Source of the DNA: Bacteriovoracaceae bacterium UBA4573
GTDB lineage: Bacteria; Bdellovibrionota; UBA1018; UBA923
DNA length: 20,226 bases
Assembly: GCA_002387735.1 (NCBI GenBank)
Contig: DGKJ01000058.1
Location: forward strand, 5,177 to 25,402
Direction of reading: 5' to 3'
The translations under genes and the position numbers were made by a program. Shown here piece by piece: positions 14,423-20,226 of the stretch. The notes under the pieces were generated by a model. It saw only the letters and a program-made list of their open reading frames with translations. It was not told where the DNA came from and did no database searches. How positions within the stretch are numbered: position 1 is the stretch's first letter; each line of letters opens with the position of its first letter.

Positions 14423-15829
14423 CTATTCGCGCGGAGAAATCATATCTTCTGGTCGTACCCATTCAGCAAATTGTTTTTCATTAAGAAGTCCCAATTTCAA
14501 AGCGGCTTCTTTTAACGTGGTCCCTTCTTTGTGGGCAGTTTTCGCAATTTTTGCCGCATTGTCGTAACCAATGTGGGGATTCAATGCAGTAACGAGCATT
14601 AGTGTGTTTTCTAAATGTTTCGCAATAACGGCTTCATTTGGCTTTAGCCCTTCTAAACAGTGGTCAACAAATCCATTCGCCGAATCTGCGAGCAGGCGGG
14701 TAGAATGTAAAAAATTATGAATAATTACCGGTTTAAATACGTTCAGCTCAAAGTGCCCATTAGAAGCTGCGACGTTCACCGCGGTGTCGTTTCCTAAGAC
14801 CTGACAACATACCATTGTCATAGATTCACTTTGCGTCGGGTTCACTTTGCCCGGCATAATGGAAGAACCAGGTTCGTTTTCTGGGAGTGCCAACTCTTGA
14901 AGACCACAACGTGGTCCACTTCCCAACCAACGAATGTCATTAGCAATCTTCATGAAACTGCAAGCCAGGGTTTTCAGCGCACCATGCGCAAACACCAATG
15001 CATCATGCGCGGCCAGTGCTTCGAACTTATTGGGCGCAGACAAAAATTTCTTTTTTGTGATTTCAGAAATTTTCTTTGCCACACGATCTGCAAACTCTGG
15101 ATGAGTGTTAAGTCCAGTGCCCACGGCCGTACCGCCTTGAGCCAGCGCTCGCAATCGCTCTAGCGTTTGCTCCACTCTTTCTATGCCAATTTCAATTTGT
15201 GTGCGATAGCCGGAAAATTCCTGGCCGAGAGTGAGGGGCGTAGCATCCATCAAGTGCGTTCGGCCGACTTTAATAATTTTTTCGAATTTCTTTTCCTTCA
15301 TCTGCAGTGCGGTGTGAAACTTTTTGAGTGCGGGCAGCAGTCGATCTTCTATTTCTTCAACTGCGGCAATGTGCATCGCTGTTGGAAACGAATCATTGGA
15401 GCTCTGACTCATGTTCACATGATCGTTCGGATGGATTGGTTTCTTGGAACCCATCTCACCACCCAGAATTTCAATCGCCCGGTTCGATATAACTTCATTA
15501 GCGTTCATATTGGTCTGAGTCCCCGAACCGGTTTGCCACACGACGAGTGGGAAGTGATCATCGAGCGTACCTGCAATCACTTCGTCGGCGGCTTTCACAA
15601 TGGCATCGAGTTTGTCTTTCGGAAGTTTTCCAAGATCATGATTCACTAAGGCAGCAGCTTTTTTTAAAATTCCCAATGCGCGAATCATCGGTCGTGGCAT
15701 GCGATCGTCGCCCACTTCGAAATTTAAGAGGGAGCGTTGGGTTTGCGCCCCCCAATATCTGTCACTCGCTACTTTCATTTCGCCCATGGTGTCAGTTTCA
15801 ACTCGAACTTTTAGCTCAGCGTTTTTCAT
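14423..15829 (-). CDS. fumC: Class II fumarate hydratase
   Basis: A 468-aa class II fumarase, the usual length, which interconverts fumarate and malate in the TCA cycle without an iron-sulfur cluster. Motifs: SGTQTNMNANEV (102-113), MSQSSNDSFPTAMHIA (140-155), GRTHLMDATP (189-198, catalytic His192), and the signature GSSIMPGKVNP (321-331, with the catalytic Ser loop and Lys/Asn substrate ligands). I choose the ATG at 15829, giving MKNAELKVRVETDTMGEM as in homologues. The longer in-frame start at 15901 adds 24 residues not expected in the family. The gene heads an operon with the FAH-family and 117-aa genes. Upstream spacing suggests little or no mRNA leader. Confidence 0.96.
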   Translation of the reverse strand: MKNAELKVRVETDTMGEMKVASDRYWGAQTQRSLLNFEVGDDRMPRPMIRALGILKKAAALVNHDLGKLPKDKLDAIVKAADEVIAGTLDDHFPLVVWQTGSGTQTNMNANEVISNRAIEILGGEMGSKKPIHPNDHVNMSQSSNDSFPTAMHIAAVEEIEDRLLPALKKFHTALQMKEKKFEKIIKVGRTHLMDATPLTLGQEFSGYRTQIEIGIERVEQTLERLRALAQGGTAVGTGLNTHPEFADRVAKKISEITKKKFLSAPNKFEALAAHDALVFAHGALKTLACSFMKIANDIRWLGSGPRCGLQELALPENEPGSSIMPGKVNPTQSESMTMVCCQVLGNDTAVNVAASNGHFELNVFKPVIIHNFLHSTRLLADSANGFVDHCLEGLKPNEAVIAKHLENTLMLVTALNPHIGYDNAAKIAKTAHKEGTTLKEAALKLGLLNEKQFAEWVRPEDMISPRE

Positions 15830-15836
15830 GACCCCG

Positions 15837-15865
15837 ATACTAAAAGCGAATATACGTTTTGAAAA
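15837..15865 (-). promoter_or_regulatory. Candidate fumC promoter close to the start codon
   Basis: On the minus strand TTTTCA (15865-15860) and TAGTAT (15842-15837) are each four of six to consensus with a 17-nt spacer, and the ATG at 15829 lies 7 nt after the -10 box. An overlapping TATATT (15854-15849) is a better -10 but has no -35 and would give a leader of about 13 nt. Either way the leader is very short, and GGGG ends two bases before the ATG, too near to act as a ribosome binding site. Confidence 0.4.
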
Positions 15866-15942
15866 GGAGGAAGGCGGCTTACGAATAAACACTGCCTTCA
15901 AATCGGTTTTCAGCAGTTCTAAAGGCTAGATGCGCTTCGAAA

Positions 15943-17025
15943 TCAAGCAGCCCTATTTAAAATAGTCTGAATATCGAAATAGGTGCGAGACGGGTTATTC
16001 GGATCAACTAAGACTTCTATTTTTTGACCAATTGTTACGTATCCTGAAACTGACGGATTGAAAGGAATTACCTCGCTACGTGCGGTGCGTTGATCGCCTG
16101 TATTTAAATCGGTCCATTGGTACTCGATAGTGAAATATGATTTTCCGTTTACCACGACACTTTGGTTAATAGCGATTACAGTAGCACTCACCGAATTACC
16201 AAACTTTGTTAACCATTCGCGATCGCTTTTGTTCTTTTTACGTTTTCGTATGACCGCCACACAGGACCCCCAGAGAGGAATTACAAACAAGCTAAGTGCC
16301 GCTGGAGTCCTCCATAGCTCATAGAAACTATCTAACCTAGCATCGGTCGAATCGGTAGGATTGTAAATCACCTGCACTTGTTGACCTGGAACATAACTAG
16401 CCGAATTATAAACAGAGTTTCGAAATTCTTGCGTCAGACCGTCCTCTGAAGTGAATTTTACAATTATATAGCCACTCTTCTTGTTCGCTTTGAAACTCCC
16501 GTGCGATTTTTTGACCATTACTACTGTGCCGCTGGCTTTTTTTCCCTTCATCAGTAACAGGGAGGAGTTTATCGATGAAACCAAAATTATAGCCGATATA
16601 CCCAGTGCCAATGTGGTCAACACAATGACGCCTCGCGGATTCTCTCGGTCGTGTGCTTGAATTAAATTACCGTAGGTCTCTGAGATTTTCTGCCGAATTT
16701 CTTCGCGCCCAATCGGAGTTGCATGGGATGCATTCTTTCGACTCTCCGCCTCTGCGTTCTTAAAATTAGCTTCTGGTAAATTCTGGCGAATTAGCTGGCT
16801 ATTCACCCGCCTATAATTTTGAATTCTCCCTCTAATTTTTAAAATAATAGATACACATGAAGCCAAAATCACAACAACTGCCAGAACTGTGAGAGCGAGT
16901 ACCCCACTAAATTCCGTAAGCAGCCTCGAGCAAGGAACTACTTCTCCATTAATGGTGCATGCCCCAAATACTGGTTTCGAAACAACTAACAGGCCAACAC
17001 CCGCCCAAACGACATTTCGTATCAT
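15943..17025 (-). CDS. Membrane protein with two DUF3592-like domains
   Basis: A 360-aa protein. The N-terminus looks like a signal peptide (MIRNVVWAGVGLLVVSKPVF) followed by CTINGEVVPC (Cys23, Cys32). Membrane spans are likely at about 41-63, 132-158 and 241-259. Two extracytoplasmic beta domains follow spans two and three: residues 163-233 (ASGTVVMVKKS ... GQQVQVIYNPTDSTDARLDSF), a good DUF3592 match, and residues 278-353 (SATVIAINQSVVV ... GQKIEVLVDPNNPSRTYF), a second copy. The function of DUF3592 proteins is unknown. Only a weak ribosome binding site (GAAG, 7 nt before the ATG) is seen. The gap to fumC (113 nt) and to the tRNA (173 nt) suggests a separate transcript. Nothing connects it functionally to its neighbours. 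Confidence 0.85.
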   Translation of the reverse strand: MIRNVVWAGVGLLVVSKPVFGACTINGEVVPCSRLLTEFSGVLALTVLAVVVILASCVSIILKIRGRIQNYRRVNSQLIRQNLPEANFKNAEAESRKNASHATPIGREEIRQKISETYGNLIQAHDRENPRGVIVLTTLALGISAIILVSSINSSLLLMKGKKASGTVVMVKKSHGSFKANKKSGYIIVKFTSEDGLTQEFRNSVYNSASYVPGQQVQVIYNPTDSTDARLDSFYELWRTPAALSLFVIPLWGSCVAVIRKRKKNKSDREWLTKFGNSVSATVIAINQSVVVNGKSYFTIEYQWTDLNTGDQRTARSEVIPFNPSVSGYVTIGQKIEVLVDPNNPSRTYFDIQTILNRAA

Positions 17026-17101
17026 ATTTATGCTTCGGCTATAAAAGGAGGCTTGTTTAGATTCTATCCGAATGGGGCCGGGGTGAGTTTTTGCCTGCGA
17101 A

Positions 17102-17141
17102 CCAATGCAGATTTTTCCCCTGAAAGAACTACGTGCATTGG
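17102..17141 (-). repeat. Inverted repeat with 8-bp arms
   Basis: CCAATGCA (17102-17109) and TGCATTGG (17134-17141) are perfect inverted repeats around 24 nt, which contains a smaller TTTC/GAAA stem with an AGGG loop on the minus strand. It lies downstream of the tRNA and its adjacent hairpin, before the DUF3592 gene. It may belong to a structured trailer RNA or be a binding site. Confidence 0.45.
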
Positions 17142-17148
17142 CTTGTTT

Positions 17149-17190
17149 GGCTGCTCGAACTCACGACCCCCTCGCCGTGGTTCGAACAGC
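17149..17190 (-). other. Strong hairpin just downstream of the tRNA
   Basis: On the minus strand GCTGTTCGAAC pairs with GTTCGAGCAGC (11 bp including one G-U), and the loop continues as CACG/CGTG, giving 15 pairs with one bulged A and a 10-nt loop. The G-U pair becomes an A-C mismatch on the plus strand, so the RNA is best formed by the strand that reads through the tRNA. It starts 9 nt after the tRNA CCA end. No U-run follows, so it is either a non-canonical terminator, a processing signal, or part of a small RNA. Confidence 0.6.
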
Positions 17191-17198
17191 TTGACAAG

Positions 17199-17275
17199 TG
17201 GTGGGCCCACCAGGACTCGAACCTGGGACCACCCGGTTATGAGCCGGAAGCTCTAACCAACTGAGCTATGGGCCC
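17199..17275 (-). tRNA. tRNA with CAU anticodon, probably tRNA-Ile2 (lysidine type)
   Basis: A complete 77-nt cloverleaf with encoded CCA. The acceptor is GGGCCCA/TGGGCCC, the D arm GCTC/GAGC, the anticodon arm TCCGG-CTCATAA-CCGGG (first pair U-G), the variable loop TGGTC, the T arm CCAGG-TTCGAGT-CCTGG and the discriminator A. The anticodon is CAU. The acceptor has a paired C1-type mismatch nowhere, so it is not an initiator tRNA. The Ile-like acceptor and D arm, including C4-G69 and C5-G68 as in E. coli tRNA-Ile2, favour the AUA-reading tRNA whose C34 is changed to lysidine by TilS. Elongator tRNA-Met remains possible. Its 5' end overlaps the stop codon of the gene before it by 10 nt. Confidence 0.97.
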
Positions 17276-17766
17276 GCGTTAGCTACTGAAGCTTCGATTT
17301 TAGAAACACGACTGTTCCATAAAAGAGCCGCAGCTACGGTTTCGACGGGGACATCTTCTAGTTTGTCCGACGGAAACTCAAGATAATATCTAGCTTCCAT
17401 TCCGGGTTCGTCCCACAAATATTTTTGATATTTCTTTAATTTTTCTAAAACCTCTAACGGCTCTAAGGCTGACCCGGACTGTGGGTCTAAATGCCCCCCA
17501 AAAAGCGCAGGGTTTTTCTGAATGATCCGTTGACACTCATTTTGCACGCTATCATTTTGCACAGGCCTTGAAACAACCTGATTTTTTTTGGCGGCCTTTC
17601 GCTTCTGTTCGATTCTTTGTTGGTCCTTGGCCTTCTGCTCGGAAGAGCGGGCACGGTGGGACGCCTTCAAGACGGGTTCTTTCTTTTTGCCAAGCTCAGG
17701 GACCTTTGCCTCGACCGAAAGCGACGCAAATATCAGGACCACGACTGAGCCCCAAACAAAACCCAT
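17266..17766 (-). CDS. Small exported basic protein whose stop codon lies in the tRNA
   Basis: A 166-aa protein that I do not recognise. The ATG at 17766 has GGGGGAG 5 nt upstream. A signal peptide (MGFVWGSVVVLIFASLSVEA, cleavage before KVPEL) is followed by a strongly basic, low-complexity stretch (KKKEPVLKASHRARSSEQK, about 27-60). The C-terminal half is a more ordered helical part (LEVLEKLKKYQKYLWDEPGMEARYYLEF). The gene begins 24 nt after rpoD and is probably read with it. The frame runs into the tRNA: the last sense codons and the TAG stop use tRNA bases 1-10 (TAG is tRNA nucleotides 8-10). RNase P cleavage at the tRNA 5' end would remove the stop codon. The signal peptide and ribosome binding site argue that the ORF is real. 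Confidence 0.75.
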   Translation of the reverse strand: MGFVWGSVVVLIFASLSVEAKVPELGKKKEPVLKASHRARSSEQKAKDQQRIEQKRKAAKKNQVVSRPVQNDSVQNECQRIIQKNPALFGGHLDPQSGSALEPLEVLEKLKKYQKYLWDEPGMEARYYLEFPSDKLEDVPVETVAAALLWNSRVSKIEASVANAGP

Positions 17767-17790
17767 ATTCGCTCCCCCAAGGTTGAAAAA

Positions 17791-19590
17791 TCAGCTGCCG
17801 TCCACAAAAGCTTTGAGCAACTTCGCTCTCGACGGATGACGAAGTTTTCGCAATGCCTTTGCTTCGATCTGGCGAATACGTTCGCGCGTTACGAAGAAAT
17901 CCTGTCCGACTTCTTCTAAAGTATGATCGGATTTTTCCCCGATTCCGAAACGCATTCGTAATACTTTTTCTTCACGTGGTGTGAGCGTTGCAAGCACTTT
18001 TCGTGTTTGCTCAGACAGGTTAATGTTCATTACCGCTTCAGCTGGGTTAATGATTTTTTTGTCTTCAATAAAATCACCAAGGTATGAATCTTCTTCTTCA
18101 CCAATTGGCGTTTCAAGCGAAATTGGCTCCTTCGCAATCTTCAGAACCTTTCGTACTTTTTCCACAGGCAATTCCATTTTTGCTGCGATTTCCTCTGGAG
18201 TTGGTTCACGGCCAAGCGACTGCACAAGCTGCCGACTAGTACGAATTAATTTATTGATCGTTTCGATCATGTGAACAGGAATACGAATCGTGCGCGCCTG
18301 GTCAGCAATTGCACGCGTAATCGCCTGACGAATCCACCAAGTGGCGTAGGTAGAAAATTTATAACCCCGGCGATATTCGAATTTATCAACCGCCTTCATC
18401 AAACCGATATTACCTTCTTGAATCAAATCCAAGAACTGCAAACCACGATTGGTGTACTTCTTAGCGATACTCACCACCAACCTTAAATTTGCTTCCACCA
18501 ATTCGCTCTTAGCCAAGTCCGCTTTACGCTCGCCCGACTTAATTGCGTAATAAAGTTTTTCAAGTTTTTCGAAAACCATCACGCATTCGGTTTCAACCTT
18601 CGCGCGACGCTTAAGTATATCTTCATATTGCTTGATCAGCTGATCAACTTTAAGTTCGCTGGTATCCAAGCGGCGAAGCAATTGAGTTCGCTCTGTTCCA
18701 CCTGATCCAAAAATCTTTACCAAGGCTCGAAATTCTTTTTGATCTTTTACTTCGAGGAAGTCGAAAATTCGTTTTTCTTGATCGCGAATTTCTTTCAAAC
18801 GCTCGTACCATTCGCTGAGTTTTTCAGTGAAAGCGTTGATCGATTTGCGGTTAAACGCTACGTCCATTAGCGTTTCTTCAATTTTGAGACGATGTTTCTC
18901 TAAATCCTTAACGGCCGCATCGCGTACCTTTGCAGAAAGTTTTTTATCATCGATTTTAGGTAAAAACTTTTCTTGAACTACAGAATACTGACGCAGCTTC
19001 CCGAGCGCTCCGATAATCTTGTTGTAATACATTTTTTCATCATCGGTGTTCACTTCTTCGTCGACGCCGCGAATGACATCTTTAACTTTGAGTTTTCCGC
19101 TTTCCATGCGTTCTTCGAGCTCAAGAATGGCTTGCACACCATCTCGGGTTGCTAGCAATGCCCGCAATACTTCGATTTCGCCCTGTTCAATTCGTTTGGC
19201 GATTTCGACTTCGCCCTCGCGAGTCAGAAGCGATACCGCACCCATTTTTTTGAGATAAAGTTTTACAGGATCAGTGCTGCGAGCCGATTCATCTACCTTT
19301 TCCTCTTCATCAGCAGCAGCGGCCTTTTCGGTGGGGCCAACAACTACTTCGTCGCTGTCATCAGCGCTATCGTCATCGTCATCGCGCGCACGCTTTGCGG
19401 AGTCCACAACGTCGACATCATTCTCTGAGAGAATGTTCATAATTTCATCGATCTTGGTTTGATCAATGATGTCTGGAGGAAGTAGATCGTTGATCTCTTC
19501 GTAAGTTAAAAATCCGCGTTGAACGCCGAGCTCGAGAATTTTTTTGAGCTCTTTTAATTTGCTTGGGTTAGTTTGAGCGGCTTTGGTCAT
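17791..19590 (-). CDS. rpoD: Primary sigma factor, sigma-70
   Basis: A 599-aa housekeeping sigma factor that directs RNA polymerase to -35/-10 promoters. Region 1.1 is at about 10-55 (VQRGFLTYEEINDLLP). A very acidic linker (about 58-105, with DDDDD runs) precedes region 1.2 (DPVKLYLKKMGAVSLLTREG, 107-126). A non-conserved helical region spans about 140-355. Regions 2.1-2.4 (362-445) include YATWWIRQAITRAIADQART and IRIPVHM, identical to the usual -10-reading segment. Region 3 follows, and region 4.2 (TLEEVGQDFFVTRERIRQIE, 557-576) is the -35-reading helix-turn-helix. GAGGAG precedes the ATG. It lies 70 nt after dnaG, the classic macromolecular-synthesis order. Confidence 0.98.
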   Translation of the reverse strand: MTKAAQTNPSKLKELKKILELGVQRGFLTYEEINDLLPPDIIDQTKIDEIMNILSENDVDVVDSAKRARDDDDDSADDSDEVVVGPTEKAAAADEEEKVDESARSTDPVKLYLKKMGAVSLLTREGEVEIAKRIEQGEIEVLRALLATRDGVQAILELEERMESGKLKVKDVIRGVDEEVNTDDEKMYYNKIIGALGKLRQYSVVQEKFLPKIDDKKLSAKVRDAAVKDLEKHRLKIEETLMDVAFNRKSINAFTEKLSEWYERLKEIRDQEKRIFDFLEVKDQKEFRALVKIFGSGGTERTQLLRRLDTSELKVDQLIKQYEDILKRRAKVETECVMVFEKLEKLYYAIKSGERKADLAKSELVEANLRLVVSIAKKYTNRGLQFLDLIQEGNIGLMKAVDKFEYRRGYKFSTYATWWIRQAITRAIADQARTIRIPVHMIETINKLIRTSRQLVQSLGREPTPEEIAAKMELPVEKVRKVLKIAKEPISLETPIGEEEDSYLGDFIEDKKIINPAEAVMNINLSEQTRKVLATLTPREEKVLRMRFGIGEKSDHTLEEVGQDFFVTRERIRQIEAKALRKLRHPSRAKLLKAFVDGS

Positions 19591-19660
19591 GTTTGAACAT
19601 CTCCTCGATCAAAAATCTGGCTAAAATCTATCAAAAAGCTGGGCTCGAAACTCTAGGGCG

Positions 19661-20226
19661 TCAGTGAACTTTCGTTTCATCCAAGTAACGGATAAGTTCG
19701 TTGTATTCCGCCATGTGCTTCTGAAACTCAATAGAACTCCCCGAACCATCTGCTTTTAAGATAATGGCCCGTAAAGTGTCTTTGCGGCGTTCTAAGCCGC
19801 GGCGAATCAGCTTGGCCACAAGGTGCCTGAATTCTTGTAAAATTTCATCAGTTTTTTCAACCGTTTCCACAAATGACCGAGTAATTGCGTTCTTTAACTC
19901 TGGGGTCTCGGTCAGCTCTAAGAGCTGCGTGGGCTCAATTTGAGAATGATTCAAGATATAGGCCACAACTCGACGAACTTCTTCAGATTGAAGGCCATCT
20001 AAAAAGCCTTCGAAATTATCAATATTTTCAACTAGTTCCTGGGAATTTATGAGCAACTCCAAAACTCTGCGATCAAGAGCGTCGATCTTGGCGTTGGTAT
20101 TTTTCGATGTTCTCTTTGAAAAAGTTCCAGTTTGGCGAACCGGCCCACGAAAATTTGGTGCTGTTCTGACACTGCTTTGCCCACCTGCCGGCCCCAACCG
20201 AAGGCGTTGTACCTGGTCAGTAAGAC
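19661..20226 (-). CDS. dnaG: DNA primase, C-terminal part
   Basis: The frame is open to the right edge (LTDQVQRLRLGP before the first in-frame TTG at 20197), so this is the 3' part of a longer gene. The visible ~188 residues fit the DnaG C-terminal region: a variable Arg/Gly/Ser linker (about 13-40) and then an all-helical domain (DALDRRVLELLINSQELV ... LEFRHL-type helices, ending MAEYNELIRYLDETKVH) of the kind that binds the replicative helicase DnaB. Primase makes RNA primers at the replication fork. The identity rests on this domain and on the position directly upstream of rpoD, as in the dnaG-rpoD order of many bacteria. The zinc-binding and TOPRIM domains are outside the window. Confidence 0.9.
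   Translation of the reverse strand, partial: LTDQVQRLRLGPAGGQSSVRTAPNFRGPVRQTGTFSKRTSKNTNAKIDALDRRVLELLINSQELVENIDNFEGFLDGLQSEEVRRVVAYILNHSQIEPTQLLELTETPELKNAITRSFVETVEKTDEILQEFRHLVAKLIRRGLERRKDTLRAIILKADGSGSSIEFQKHMAEYNELIRYLDETKVH

Noticed and set aside
15167..15649. 160-aa plus-strand ORF opposite fumC
   Set aside because: It lies fully inside a strongly conserved enzyme gene on the other strand and its sequence is Phe/Cys/His-rich antisense noise.
15830..15901. 24-residue N-terminal extension of fumarase
   Set aside because: Homologues begin at MKNAELKVRVETD-like sequence, and the extension overlaps the likely promoter.
17149..17190. Integrase attachment site (tRNA 3' end duplicate)
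   Set aside because: The tRNA-like text shares only GTTCGAG with the neighbouring tRNA, and no integrase or element boundary is in view.
17053..17256. Plus-strand ORF of 67 aa across the tRNA
   Set aside because: It is antisense to a complete tRNA and its structured flank; the end GPTRTRTWDHPVMSRKL is the typical spurious translation of a tRNA complement.
19591..19660. Promoter between dnaG and rpoD
   Set aside because: TTGATA is a fair -35, but the hexamer 17 nt later (TGATCG) does not resemble a -10 box.
1..20226. CRISPR arrays, insertion sequences, prophage genes
   Set aside because: No spaced direct repeats, terminal inverted repeats, transposase or phage proteins were found by reading the sequence and the translated frames.

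Overview
The window (about 20.2 kb, mid GC) looks like a core chromosomal segment of a Gram-negative bacterium with many exported proteins. The sigma-70 protein, the adenosylcobalamin-dependent ribonucleotide reductase tail, and the order nif3 - zinc-ribbon gene - rnpB suggest a Bdellovibrionota / former Deltaproteobacteria relative. That placement is inference from protein flavour, not a computed phylogeny. I see no transposase, integrase, phage gene or CRISPR array.

Plus-strand block (1-3790). The C-terminal end of a class II ribonucleotide reductase (nrdJ) finishes in a very strong intrinsic terminator. Only 14 nt later comes a DUF192 gene with no usable Shine-Dalgarno site and a -10-like box six bases before its ATG. 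Next are three tightly overlapping genes: glutaredoxin, alpha/beta hydrolase, and an exported thioredoxin-TPR protein, with ATGA overlaps at both junctions. The block ends convergently, overlapping the stop codon of the next gene.

Minus-strand block A (3784-8572). Two large exported proteins of unknown function (1014 and about 575 aa) form a probable two-gene operon. This pair is the best candidate for an undescribed system. Minus-strand block B (8711-12935) reads lipoprotein-like oligopeptide-type binding protein, Nif3-like metal protein, coiled-coil zinc-ribbon protein, and RNase P RNA (rnpB, bacterial type A with an enlarged P16/P17 region). The binding-protein gene has a near-consensus sigma-70 promoter ending seven bases before its ATG, which predicts a leaderless mRNA.

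Minus-strand block C (13045-17025). A class II fumarase, a fumarylacetoacetate-hydrolase-family protein and a small membrane-anchored protein form an operon. It is followed by a small basic exported protein and preceded by a tandem-DUF3592 membrane protein. Minus-strand block D (17199-20226) has the end of DNA primase (dnaG), the primary sigma factor (rpoD), a small exported protein, and a CAU-anticodon tRNA, probably tRNA-Ile2. The small protein's stop codon lies inside the tRNA, so maturation of that tRNA by RNase P would remove the stop codon from the mRNA. A strong hairpin follows the tRNA.
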